From Actinobacillus sp. (GTDB lineage: Bacteria; Pseudomonadota; Gammaproteobacteria; Enterobacterales; Pasteurellaceae): DNA of 64,000 nt. Below the pieces are notes generated by a model. The model saw nothing but the letters and a program-made list of their open reading frames with translations. It was not told the origin of the DNA and made no database searches. The translations under genes were made by a program, and so were the position numbers. Position 1 is the stretch's first letter, and each line of letters starts with the position of its first letter. The DNA lies in NCBI GenBank assembly GCA_020026155.1, contig JAHHQX010000009.1:1-64000 (forward strand), read 5' to 3'. Of the stretch, positions 24,557 to 33,265 are shown one piece after another.

Positions 24557-24964
24557 ATGCGAATTTTACACACTATGCTTCGTGTCGGTGATTTAGACCG
24601 CTCCCTTAATTTTTATCAAAATGCGCTAGGTATGCGTTTATTGCGTACCAGTGAAAATCCAGAATACCGTTATACCCTTGCTTATCTCGGATATGGCGAT
24701 GAAGAAAATAGTGCTGTTTTGGAATTAACGTACAATTGGGATGAAAACCAATATGATCTCGGTACAGGATTTGGGCATATTGCAATTGGTGTGGATGATA
24801 TTTTCGGATTCTGTAAAAAGGTTGAACAGGCAGGTGGAAAAATTACTCGCGCACCTGGTGCAGTAAAAGGTGGGCGTACGGTTATTGCTTTCGCCGAAGA
24901 TCCAGATGGCTATAAAATTGAATTTATTGAAAATAAAATGGCACAAGCTGGTTTAGGAAATTAA
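24557..24964 (+). CDS. gloA: Lactoylglutathione lyase (glyoxalase I)
   Basis: Converts the methylglyoxal-glutathione adduct to lactoylglutathione; a Ni-dependent cytoplasmic dimer. The 135-residue protein is nearly collinear with E. coli GloA, with metal ligands in ILHTMLRVGD (His5), VLELTYNW (Glu56), GFGHIAIGV (His74) and YKIEFIE (Glu122). The open frame extends far upstream through AT-rich sequence, but the ATG at 24557 matches the family start. rnt follows nine bases later, as in E. coli. Confidence 0.96.
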   Translation: MRILHTMLRVGDLDRSLNFYQNALGMRLLRTSENPEYRYTLAYLGYGDEENSAVLELTYNWDENQYDLGTGFGHIAIGVDDIFGFCKKVEQAGGKITRAPGAVKGGRTVIAFAEDPDGYKIEFIENKMAQAGLGN

Positions 24965-24973
24965 GGAATCCCA

Positions 24974-25636
24974 ATGACTGATCAACTAAATGAAGTACCC
25001 GCTGAAGATGCAAATCTTTTAAAAAATCGATTCCGTGGATTTTTTCCAGTCGTTATTGATGTTGAAACTGGTGGTCTCAATGCTAAAACAGACGCATTAC
25101 TTGAGATTGCTGCTATTACCCTTAAAGTCGACGAAAACGGGATGCTTTGCCCAGATAAAGTTTTCCATGCACATATCTCGCCATTTGAAGGGGCAAACCT
25201 TAATCCTGAGTCACTAAAGATTAATGGCATTAACGTTGAGGATCCATTACGCCAAGCCATTGATGAGGGTGACGCGTTACGCGAAATGTTTAAACTTATT
25301 CGCCATGAGCAAAAAGCTGCTGGCTGCCACCGCTCCGTCGTTGTTGCACACAATGCGACATTCGATCAAAGTTTCTTGATGGAAGCTGTAGAAAGAGCTG
25401 GCGTAAAACGTAATCCATTCCATCCATTTGCCATTTTTGATACGGCAAGTATGGCAGGATTGATGTTTGGTCAAACTGTTTTAGTTAAAGCCTGCCAATG
25501 TGCGGCAATTCCGTTTGATCATAAACAAGCTCACGGTGCCCTATATGATACAGAACGCACAGCAGAACTTTTCTGTTATATGGTTAATTATTTAAAAAAT
25601 CTTGGCGGTTTTCCACATACGCCAATCTGTAAATAA
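24974..25636 (+). CDS. rnt: Ribonuclease T
   Basis: A 3'-5' exoribonuclease that matures tRNA and rRNA 3' ends. The 220 residues contain the DEDDh exonuclease motifs: VIDVETGG near 28, VVAHNATFDQ near 121 and HGALYDTERTAE near 182. It is co-transcribed with gloA (nine-base gap). A half copy of the dispersed repeat lies just after the stop. Confidence 0.96.
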   Translation: MTDQLNEVPAEDANLLKNRFRGFFPVVIDVETGGLNAKTDALLEIAAITLKVDENGMLCPDKVFHAHISPFEGANLNPESLKINGINVEDPLRQAIDEGDALREMFKLIRHEQKAAGCHRSVVVAHNATFDQSFLMEAVERAGVKRNPFHPFAIFDTASMAGLMFGQTVLVKACQCAAIPFDHKQAHGALYDTERTAELFCYMVNYLKNLGGFPHTPICK

Positions 25637-25644
25637 TTTTGATT

Positions 25645-25671
25645 ACGCCCCGATTTTCGGAAAAATTTATT
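25645..25671. repeat. Dispersed GGCGTG repeat, half copy
   Basis: Left arm ACGCCCCGATTTTC followed by GGAAAAATTTATT; the right arm is absent. It follows rnt directly. Confidence 0.6.
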
Positions 25672-25740
25672 GTTTTACTAGACATCAAAAATATTTACGG
25701 GTATATAGTGAATAAATTTTTAATTTAAAGGAATTATTTT

Positions 25741-25851
25741 ATGCCATCGGCAGATTTATATAGTCAAAATTTTCAGGCGCTGCGTTGCGATTTTGTAATT
25801 AAGGTAAATCAGCAATGCGGCTATCCCCATCATCTTTTGTCATTCCATTAG
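25741..25851 (+). CDS. Small leader ORF (36 codons) before the YuiF-type transporter
   Basis: An open frame of 36 codons begins MPSADLYSQNFQAL after a good AAAGGAAT site and ends YPHHLLSFH, stop TAG at 25849-25851. The stop codon runs into an inverted repeat TAGACC/GGTCTA (25849-25869). Three of the last seven codons are His (CAT CAT ... CAT). YuiF-family transporters have been proposed as histidine permeases, so this may be a histidine-sensing leader peptide, although it lacks the usual run of His codons and no clear T tract follows the hairpin. Together with the half repeat it occupies most of the 311-base gap between rnt and the transporter. Confidence 0.4.
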   Translation: MPSADLYSQNFQALRCDFVIKVNQQCGYPHHLLSFH

Positions 25852-25947
25852 ACCCCCTTAGCAGGTCTAGCGTAGTAATTTTCTCTAAATTATTATTTTA
25901 TTTTCAATAACTTATTCATATTTTAATACATATTATAAGGATAAAAG

Positions 25948-27306
25948 ATGCTACTTTTTAATCCAGTAATACTTTCTATTATCGTATTACTGATACTCAG
26001 TTTACTACGCGTAAATGTCGTGCTCGCTTTAGTACTTTCCGCGTTACTCGCAGGTTTTACCAGTGATATTGGTATTACCAACACTATCAATACCTTCGTA
26101 AACGGCTTAGGTGGGGGTGCACAAGTTGCCATGAACTATGCAATTCTTGGTGCTTTTGCTGTTGCAATCTCTCGTTCTGGTATCACCGATTTACTTGCTT
26201 ATAAAGTTATTCACCACATGGGAAAACGCCCTACTGGTAAATCCGTGGCTTATCTTAAATATATTTTATTAGCAATTTTACTGGCTTTTTCTATTTCATC
26301 TCAAAACGTGATTCCAGTACACATTGCGTTTATTCCAATTATGGTACCACCACTCATTTCCATTTTTAACCGTTTAAAATTGGACCGTCGTGCAGTAGCC
26401 TGTGTGCTTACCTTTGGTTTGACTGCGACTTATATGTGGTTACCTGTTGGATTTGGTAAAATCTTCATTGAAAGCATCCTCGTAAAAAATATTAATATCG
26501 CGGGTGCACCTTATGGGTTGCATACTGATGTGAGTCAAGTAACTATGGCAATGACTATTCCCGTCCTCGGGATGTTATTAGGGCTTCTAGTGGCAGTATT
26601 TATTTCTTACCGTAAACCTCGTCACTATACCAGTACGGTAGAAGCACCATCGCTAGAAGTGATTGATCGTCAAATTAAAAGTATTAAAAAATCACATGTC
26701 ATTATTGCGTTGGTAGCAATTTTGGTTACCTTCTCGCTACAACTTATTACTTCCTCGACTATCATTGGCGGGGTTGCAGGATTGGTGATTTTTGGACTTG
26801 GTGGTGTATTTAAGCTAAAAGAAAGTAACGATATCTTCCACGAAGGTTTAACCTTAATGGCAATGATTGGTTTCGTTATGATTGCAGCATCGGGCTTTGC
26901 AGCGGTAATTAATGCAACGGGCTCAGTCCAAACTTTAGTTGCGGCATTAAGCCACGGCGTTGGTCCACACAGTAAAGGTCTTGCAGCATTCTTGATGCTA
27001 ATAATCGGGCTATTCATTACTATGGGTATCGGTTCATCTTTCTCAACCGTTCCTATCATTACCTCCGTGTATGTGCCTCTTTGTATTAGCTTAGGATTCT
27101 CTCCACTCGCCACAGTGGTGATTGTAGGGGTTTCTGCTGCCTTGGGTGATGCGGGTTCACCAGCCTCTGATTCCACTTTAGGACCAACATCTGGTTTAAA
27201 TATTGACGGCGAACACGACCATATTTGGGATACCGTAGTACCAACATTTATTCACTACAATATTCCATTACTTGCTTTCGGTTGGATCGCGGCAATGACA
27301 CTTTAA
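25948..27306 (+). CDS. YuiF-family membrane transporter (putative histidine or Na+/H+ transporter)
   Basis: A 452-residue inner-membrane protein with about twelve helices of the NhaC/YuiF ion-transporter group. Family features are the re-entrant segments SSQNVIPVHIAFIPIM near residue 115 and GDAGSPASDSTLGPTSGLN near 405, with polar residues inside the membrane. Closest remembered relatives are Haemophilus HI0325 and Bacillus YuiF. A solute role in histidine uptake is inferred from regulation of relatives and the His-rich leader ORF; Na+/H+ exchange is the alternative. A strong hairpin follows its stop. Confidence 0.8.
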   Translation: MLLFNPVILSIIVLLILSLLRVNVVLALVLSALLAGFTSDIGITNTINTFVNGLGGGAQVAMNYAILGAFAVAISRSGITDLLAYKVIHHMGKRPTGKSVAYLKYILLAILLAFSISSQNVIPVHIAFIPIMVPPLISIFNRLKLDRRAVACVLTFGLTATYMWLPVGFGKIFIESILVKNINIAGAPYGLHTDVSQVTMAMTIPVLGMLLGLLVAVFISYRKPRHYTSTVEAPSLEVIDRQIKSIKKSHVIIALVAILVTFSLQLITSSTIIGGVAGLVIFGLGGVFKLKESNDIFHEGLTLMAMIGFVMIAASGFAAVINATGSVQTLVAALSHGVGPHSKGLAAFLMLIIGLFITMGIGSSFSTVPIITSVYVPLCISLGFSPLATVVIVGVSAALGDAGSPASDSTLGPTSGLNIDGEHDHIWDTVVPTFIHYNIPLLAFGWIAAMTL

Positions 27307-27314
27307 TTCAATAA

Positions 27315-27340
27315 ATACAAGGGCAATTTTGCCCTTGTAT
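27315..27340 (+). terminator. Terminator-like hairpin after the transporter gene
   Basis: ATACAAGGGC and GCCCTTGTAT pair perfectly around AATTTT. The T run after it is short, so some readthrough into recJ is possible. Confidence 0.65.
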
Positions 27341-27353
27341 CTTAAGATGCACT

Positions 27354-29081
27354 ATGAAAAGAGAACAAAAGCTTATTAAACGTCGCCCCATTCCAATGGG
27401 GGATAAAATTTGTGAACATCCCCTCCTCGATCGCATTTATCGTGCTCGTCATGTCAATACAAGTGTAGAGCTCGATCGATCTTTTGGAAAATTGCTTCCA
27501 CCAAGTCTATTCACGGAGATTGGGAAAGGCGTGGAATTACTGATTGAAGCCCTTGAACAACAATCTAATATCATTATTGTTGGCGACTTTGATGCGGACG
27601 GTGCCACAAGTACCGCACTAATGATGGATGCACTTTCTCAACTTGGTTTTAAAAATCTAAGTTACCTGATTCCAAACCGCTTTGATCAGGGCTATGGATT
27701 AAGTTTAGATGTGGCTGAAATGGCTGTTGCAAGCCAAGCAGGTTTAGTCATTACGGTTGATAATGGGATTTCTTCACTAGAAGGGGTCGCTTTTCTAAAA
27801 CAACATAATGTCAAAGTCCTCATCACCGATCACCATCTTCCTGGTGAAAATCTTCCCATCGCTGACTGTATTATTAATCCCAATCTTCAGGATTCTACTT
27901 TTCCATCTAAGGCCTTAGCAGGCGTTGGTGTGGCATTTTATTTAATGCTGGCAGTGCGCGCGAAATTACGAGAATTAAAAAAATTCGACCAACAATCTCA
28001 ACCGCATTTTCTTGATCTACTCGATCTGGTCGCCCTAGGGACAATTGCTGATGTGGTTCCACTTGATCAAAATAATCGTATTCTTGCCTTCCAAGGATTA
28101 GGTCAAATCAAAAAAGGACATTGTCGTCCAGGAATTCAAGCCCTTATTGAAGTCGCACATCGCAATCGTGAAAAACTCACCGCAGCAGATTTAGGATTTG
28201 CGATTGCTCCTCGCTTAAATGCTGCAGGACGATTAGATAACATGTCTGCAGGGGTTGAACTTTTACTATGTAAAGAGATGGAAAAAGCACGTGCATTGGC
28301 TTATGACCTAGATGCATTAAATCAAGCACGTCGTGAAATAGAAAGTGGCATGAAAGAAGAAGCGCTTAAACTTTGCCAAAATATGCCTAACTTTGAACAA
28401 GATTTACCGTATGCTATTGCACTTTATCAAGCGGATTGGCATCAAGGTGTGCTTGGTATTTTAGCCTCTCGTATTAAAGATAAATATCATCGTCCAACGA
28501 TTGCTTTTGCCGAAGAAAAAGAGGGAATTTTACGAGGGTCTGCACGCTCTATCGAAGGCATCCATATCCGTGATATTTTAGAACGTGTAAACTCACTTTA
28601 CCCTGATATGCTCGTTAAATTTGGTGGGCATGCTATGGCAGCTGGCTTAAGTTTGAAAACAGAATATTTATCTGAATTTCAAAAAGCATTCAATCAAGTC
28701 GTAAAAGATTGGGTAAAAGATGATTCAATGCAAGGTATTGTTTGGACGGACGGTGAACTCCCTACGGATTTACTTTCAATTGCTACAGCGGAATTAATCA
28801 ATCAAGCAGGTCCTTGGGGACAAGCCTTTCCCGAACCTGTTTTCGAAGGTGAATTTAAAATATTACAACAACGCCTATTAAAAGATGCGCATTTAAAATT
28901 AATGGTCGAGCCTAAAAATGGGGGGCCGTTGCTTGATGCCATTGCTTTTAACGTTGATCGTAACCTTTATCCAGATTTATCATTGAAAGAAGTCCGTCTT
29001 GTCTATAAATTAAGTATTAACGAATTTCGTGGGCAACGTAATCTGCAGCTCCTTATCGAGCATATCGAACCCCTTCACTAA
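27354..29081 (+). CDS. recJ: Single-stranded-DNA exonuclease RecJ
   Basis: Degrades single-stranded DNA 5'-3' in recombination and mismatch repair. The 575-residue protein has the DHH-family metal motifs VGDFDADGATST near residue 76, DNGISS near 138 and the signature DHHLPGE near 158, plus the DHHA1 GGHAMAAGLSL motif near 424. Length matches the E. coli protein (577). mtnN starts 15 bases downstream. Confidence 0.97.
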   Translation: MKREQKLIKRRPIPMGDKICEHPLLDRIYRARHVNTSVELDRSFGKLLPPSLFTEIGKGVELLIEALEQQSNIIIVGDFDADGATSTALMMDALSQLGFKNLSYLIPNRFDQGYGLSLDVAEMAVASQAGLVITVDNGISSLEGVAFLKQHNVKVLITDHHLPGENLPIADCIINPNLQDSTFPSKALAGVGVAFYLMLAVRAKLRELKKFDQQSQPHFLDLLDLVALGTIADVVPLDQNNRILAFQGLGQIKKGHCRPGIQALIEVAHRNREKLTAADLGFAIAPRLNAAGRLDNMSAGVELLLCKEMEKARALAYDLDALNQARREIESGMKEEALKLCQNMPNFEQDLPYAIALYQADWHQGVLGILASRIKDKYHRPTIAFAEEKEGILRGSARSIEGIHIRDILERVNSLYPDMLVKFGGHAMAAGLSLKTEYLSEFQKAFNQVVKDWVKDDSMQGIVWTDGELPTDLLSIATAELINQAGPWGQAFPEPVFEGEFKILQQRLLKDAHLKLMVEPKNGGPLLDAIAFNVDRNLYPDLSLKEVRLVYKLSINEFRGQRNLQLLIEHIEPLH

Positions 29082-29096
29082 CAAGGAAAATTATTT

Positions 29097-29786
29097 ATGA
29101 AAATTGGAATTATCGGCGCAATGCCACAAGAAGTTGAGATTTTAGCTGGTCTTTTAGAAGACAAAACCGTAACTAAAATTGCTAATTGCACCCTTTATCA
29201 AGGGAAAATTGGCAATAAAGACATTGCATTAATGCAATCTGGCATCGGTAAAGTGGCTGCAGCAATGGGCACGACCCTTCTGTTAAATATTGCGAAACCA
29301 GATTTAGTCTTAAATACGGGTTCAGCAGGTGGCGTGGGTGAAGGCTTAGCGGTTGGTGATGTGGTAATTTCTACCGAAACCGTTCACCACGATGCGGACG
29401 TAACTGCATTCGGCTATGCGAAAGGTCAACTCCCTGGATGCCCTGCTCGCTTTACATCGGATGAAAATTTAGTAAAACAAATCGCCACAGTTGCAGAAGC
29501 ACAAGGTCAGCATATTAAGTTTGGATTGATTGCATCTGGTGATAGCTTTATTCAAGGTGGCGATGCACTTATGCAAATTAAACGTGACTTCCCTGAAGTT
29601 CTAGCAGTAGAAATGGAAGCGGCGGCAATTGCCCAAGTTTGTGGCGCTTTTGCAGTACCTTTTGTGGTTGTTCGTGCTATTTCTGATGCGGGCAATGGCG
29701 AAGCGAATATCTCTTTTGAAGAATTTTTACCAATTGCCGCAAAACAATCTTCAAAAATGGTGTTAGCATTACTTGAAACCCTCTAA
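29097..29786 (+). CDS. mtnN: 5'-methylthioadenosine/S-adenosylhomocysteine nucleosidase
   Basis: Cleaves MTA, SAH and 5'-deoxyadenosine, recycling the by-products of SAM reactions and feeding the LuxS pathway. The 229-residue protein starts MKIGIIGAMPQEVEIL, has Glu12 as catalytic base, the VEMEAAAIAQVC motif near 172 and VRAISDAGNGEA near 193 with the catalytic Asp. AAGGAAA precedes the start. Confidence 0.97.
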   Translation: MKIGIIGAMPQEVEILAGLLEDKTVTKIANCTLYQGKIGNKDIALMQSGIGKVAAAMGTTLLLNIAKPDLVLNTGSAGGVGEGLAVGDVVISTETVHHDADVTAFGYAKGQLPGCPARFTSDENLVKQIATVAEAQGQHIKFGLIASGDSFIQGGDALMQIKRDFPEVLAVEMEAAAIAQVCGAFAVPFVVVRAISDAGNGEANISFEEFLPIAAKQSSKMVLALLETL

Positions 29787-29811
29787 TCTTTTTATGAAAT
29801 AGGAGTTCCTT

Positions 29812-30321
29812 ATGGCCGATCCACAAGTAAAATCACCAATGGATAGTTTAGATTATCTTACGGTTATCATTTATCGTCTTGGTTATGTATTAGCAACGAT
29901 TATGGTTCCGCTGTTACTGGTTAAACATTCGCATCCATACTACGTTGGCGTACTGATCGCAGCAACAATGCTTGCCTCTAGTGTTCATCTATACCTTAAA
30001 AATTATCGTATTCTTTTCCAATATGCGATGTGGGTGGGGCTTATTCTTGCCGTTACTCATCACCATTGGTTGGCACTCGGTGCAGCTTTCTTTGTGATTG
30101 GTGGATTATGCTTTAAAGAGTACTTCTGTTTCAGAGTGTTTGGATTAAATTATCAACCCATTTTTATGGCGTTATTGTGGTTATCACTCGCCTTACATTG
30201 GCATGTAATCAGTTATATCCTTACTGTTATTGTGACAGTGCTTTTACTGATTTTAACTATCCAAAAATGGCGTATGCCGCTTCACTTTGATATTGGTGAT
30301 AAAAGCAAATATCAAATCTAA
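29812..30321 (+). CDS. Conserved integral membrane protein (DUF2301-like)
   Basis: A 169-residue protein with six or so hydrophobic segments and short loops; basic C terminus (KWRMPLHFDIGDKSKYQI). I recall similar proteins annotated DUF2301 (COG5413), of unknown function, but am not certain. It follows mtnN by 25 bases behind TAGGAG, so it is probably the last gene of recJ-mtnN. A perfect palindromic repeat ends the unit. Confidence 0.75.
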   Translation: MADPQVKSPMDSLDYLTVIIYRLGYVLATIMVPLLLVKHSHPYYVGVLIAATMLASSVHLYLKNYRILFQYAMWVGLILAVTHHHWLALGAAFFVIGGLCFKEYFCFRVFGLNYQPIFMALLWLSLALHWHVISYILTVIVTVLLLILTIQKWRMPLHFDIGDKSKYQI

Positions 30322-30325
30322 ATAA

Positions 30326-30373
30326 ATCACGCCCCGATTTTCTGAAAAATTTTTACGAAAATCGGGGCGTGAT
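30326..30373. repeat. Dispersed GGCGTG repeat, full palindrome
   Basis: Perfect 17-bp arms: ATCACGCCCCGATTTTC at 30326-30342 and its complement at 30357-30373, loop AT-rich. It sits between convergent genes and can serve as a bidirectional terminator. Confidence 0.8.
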
Positions 30374-30378
30374 CGCTC

Positions 30379-31116
30379 TTAACGAAGATGATTTTGCATA
30401 AATTCTTTTACATAGGGGGTAGCTGGATGTTCTTTAAGAGATTGAAAATCTCCCTGTTGCTCAATCCTTCCTGCTTTCATTAAAATAACACTATCGCTTA
30501 AATATTCCGCTTCATCAAGATCATGTGTGACAAATACGACATTCTTTTGCCACTTATTTTGCAGTTGTAATAAAAGATCTTGTAAGCTACGACGATTAAT
30601 TGGATCGAGTGCTGAAAAAGGTTCATCCATTAATAAAATGGGCGTATCGCATGCAAAAGCGCGGGCAATCCCTACCCGTTGTTGTTGACCGCCAGAAAGT
30701 TCGGCCGGTAACCGTAAGCCATAGTCGCTTAATCCGACCTCATCTAACCAATGGCGCGCTTTCTCCAAGCGTACATTTTTCTGTTCCCCCATCACTTTAA
30801 GCCCATAAGCAATGTTTTCTAAAACATTTAAGTGAGGGAAAAGTGCAAAATGCTGGAACACCATGCTTACCTGAGTTTGTCTAAAATGTTGCAACGATTT
30901 TTTATCTAGCAACGCAATATTTTTATCGTTTACCCAGACTTCACCTGAGGTCGGTTCTAGTAAGCGATTGATATGACGCAATAACGTGGATTTTCCCGAA
31001 CCAGATAATCCCATAATACAATGAATCTGCTGGGACGGTAACGTACAGCTAATATGATCTAATGCAACGGTTTTCCCAAATATTTTCGTGACATCTTTAA
31101 ACTCTATTTGTTGCAT
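30379..31116 (-). CDS. ABC transporter ATPase, glycine betaine/proline type
   Basis: The energising subunit of a ProU/Opu-type importer. The 245 residues have Walker A GLSGSGKST near 36, the signature LSGGQQQRVGIARA near 140 and Walker B ILLMDEPFSALD near 160, ending about where ProV/OpuAA would begin its CBS domains, which are missing. Its ATG overlaps the end of the fused permease gene by 20 bases, so translation is coupled. Substrate is inferred from the partner. Confidence 0.9.
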   Translation of the reverse strand: MQQIEFKDVTKIFGKTVALDHISCTLPSQQIHCIMGLSGSGKSTLLRHINRLLEPTSGEVWVNDKNIALLDKKSLQHFRQTQVSMVFQHFALFPHLNVLENIAYGLKVMGEQKNVRLEKARHWLDEVGLSDYGLRLPAELSGGQQQRVGIARAFACDTPILLMDEPFSALDPINRRSLQDLLLQLQNKWQKNVVFVTHDLDEAEYLSDSVILMKAGRIEQQGDFQSLKEHPATPYVKEFMQNHLR

Positions 31117-32992
31117 TCGGCATCTCCATACGTTGTTCTTCTTGATTTAGTAATGGGGCATATTGGGCACCATAGCCTTGCGTAATGCGATCAACAATAA
31201 TTGCCAAAATAACAATTGCCCCTCCTGCTTGTAACCCTAGTCCTACGTTAAGTGTTTGAATAGCTTGTAGAATAATTTGCCCAAGCCCTGAAGCACCAAT
31301 CATTGAAGCGACCACCACCATTGATAACGACATCATTACTGTCTGATTTAAACCCGCCATAATTTGAGGTCTAGCCGTTGGTAAAATAACCCATTTTAAC
31401 ATTTGCCAAGAAGAGCTTCCGAAGGCATATCCTGCTTCTAGGAGTTCCTTGGGAATATCGCGAATGCCTAATACAGTTAAACGGATAAGTGGCACAATTG
31501 CATACACAAGACAGGCAAAAATTGCCGGTACTTCACCTAAGCCGAAAAGCATTAAGACTGGAATGAGGTATACAAAACTTGGCATCGTCTGTGCGACATC
31601 TAAAAGTGGCAATATTATGCGGTAAAGTCGAGGTGTACGGGCAAATAAGATACCTAACGGTATACCAATGAGTACTGTTAATCCAATGGATACAAACATT
31701 AGCGCAATAGTTTGCATGGAGGCCTGCCATAAGCCAAAACCACCAATTAAATATAACCCGATAGCTGAAAATAAGGCGAACACAATACGTTTCGTGCTAT
31801 GCCACCCCAAAATCATGGTAAATACAATTACCAACCACGCGGGAATTTTTAACAAGGTATGGCTTACCGGATTTAAGATATCTTGTTGTAAAAAACGGCT
31901 TAATTCTCGAAAAACACTACCATAACGTTTTACCACATCTTGTAATCCCTGGTTAAAATCACTTTGCAATGACCATTGTGGAAAAAAATGACTTTCAACT
32001 TTTTGTTCCATGCCTAGCTGTTCTTCAATTCGTTGGGCAATAGGATGAGGTACCCACTTTTGCCATTGAGTAGGATATTTTTTCAAAAATAGAATCGCTT
32101 GTTCTTCTCCAGTACGATGATATTTCGTCATTTCATAAATTTGCTGATTCATCTCATGCAAATTGAATTGCACTTTACTCATCAACGCCAGCAAATTCGG
32201 ATAATTTTTTGCAAATTGGGTCGACACCCCTACCGCTAATTGCGAAACAGGAAAATCAGAAATACAGCTGCTTTTACTATTAGGATTAAGCATTTCTTGC
32301 CAACATTTTGCATCATACGGCGGAAATTTTAAGGGATAAACATCGTAATTTGCCATTAATCCCGAAGGTTGCCAATAATAAAAAAGAATCGGCTTTTTCT
32401 GTGCGTAATAAGAGGCAATCTCACTATCCATCGCCGCACCCGTACCAGGGTGTTGATTAGTAAATAATTTGTCTAGATGGAAGTTCTTGAGGAGATGACT
32501 ATTAAAAATTTCACACGTCCATCCCGTTGGACAATTTAAAAAACGCCCTTTTTGAGGATTTTGCGGATCAGGAAAATCTTTTGCAAATTTAGCTAAGTCT
32601 TGAACTGTCTTTAACTGGGGATATTGCTCATGTATATACATCGGAATGTACCATCCTTGTACCGTACCACCTTTCAAGGTATCGCCAACAAGCTCTACTT
32701 TTTTCTCTGCAATTCCCTTAGCAAGAACAGGCGATCGCCCCATCCAAACCTCACCAATAACCTGGAGATCATTTTGAATAAGACCACTTTCTAACGCAAC
32801 ATCTGCGCCAGATACTAATGCTGTAGGATAGCCATAACCCTTTTCAATCAGCTGTCTTAATACTGCGGTTGTGAACTGTCCACTTTCCCAAGTAAGGTTG
32901 GCAAATTTAATTGTGGAATCCTGTGCTGAAAATGTTTGACTACTAACGCAAACACATAAGAAATAAAAAATAATAGTATATATTTTGTTCAT
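31097..32992 (-). CDS. Fused substrate-binding protein and permease, betaine-type ABC importer
   Basis: A 631-residue fusion. A signal-like first helix (residues 1-22) is followed by a ProX-type binding domain (about 25-330) with VWMGRS, LNCPTGWTCEIFN near 155 and DFPVSQLAVGVS near 247; E. coli ProX has GCNPGWGCE at the matching place. Residues about 385-620 are a ProW-type permease with six or so helices and the coupling loop AGYAFGSSSWQMLKWVILP. Glycine betaine or proline betaine uptake for osmoprotection is likely. Known Opu fusions such as lactococcal OpuABC put the binding domain at the C terminus; here it is N-terminal, so the signal helix must stay as an anchor. It is the first gene of a two-gene operon divergent from the molybdenum hydroxylase genes. 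Confidence 0.88.
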   Translation of the reverse strand: MNKIYTIIFYFLCVCVSSQTFSAQDSTIKFANLTWESGQFTTAVLRQLIEKGYGYPTALVSGADVALESGLIQNDLQVIGEVWMGRSPVLAKGIAEKKVELVGDTLKGGTVQGWYIPMYIHEQYPQLKTVQDLAKFAKDFPDPQNPQKGRFLNCPTGWTCEIFNSHLLKNFHLDKLFTNQHPGTGAAMDSEIASYYAQKKPILFYYWQPSGLMANYDVYPLKFPPYDAKCWQEMLNPNSKSSCISDFPVSQLAVGVSTQFAKNYPNLLALMSKVQFNLHEMNQQIYEMTKYHRTGEEQAILFLKKYPTQWQKWVPHPIAQRIEEQLGMEQKVESHFFPQWSLQSDFNQGLQDVVKRYGSVFRELSRFLQQDILNPVSHTLLKIPAWLVIVFTMILGWHSTKRIVFALFSAIGLYLIGGFGLWQASMQTIALMFVSIGLTVLIGIPLGILFARTPRLYRIILPLLDVAQTMPSFVYLIPVLMLFGLGEVPAIFACLVYAIVPLIRLTVLGIRDIPKELLEAGYAFGSSSWQMLKWVILPTARPQIMAGLNQTVMMSLSMVVVASMIGASGLGQIILQAIQTLNVGLGLQAGGAIVILAIIVDRITQGYGAQYAPLLNQEEQRMEMPNATNRV

Positions 32993-33162
32993 TTATTCAT
33001 TCTTCCAATAAAGAAGTGTTCACTATACCCTGAAATACTCATTCTTTTATCTATTGTTGCAAAAAGTAACGTGAAATTATCGCCTTTATATACTTTAACC
33101 TTTTTGAAACCGATAACAATATCTTAGTATTTATTTGTATAATTTTTAACAAAAAAATAATA

Positions 33163-33190
33163 TTTACATAACTCTATTTAAGTGTAAAAT
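33163..33190 (+). promoter_or_regulatory. Promoter of the molybdenum hydroxylase operon
   Basis: TTTACA (33163-33168), 16-base spacer, TAAAAT (33185-33190); predicted start near 33197, about 70 bases before the ATG. Confidence 0.5.
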
Positions 33191-33265
33191 ACGCAATGAT
33201 GAGCATTTTAAATGCTTTATCAATTTTTTATTTATAACGACATTAATCCTTATACAGGGGGTCAT

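Noticed and set aside
26670..27176. 168-codon - strand open frame
   Set aside because: Antisense to the transporter gene; lysine-, proline- and threonine-rich shadow of membrane-protein codons.
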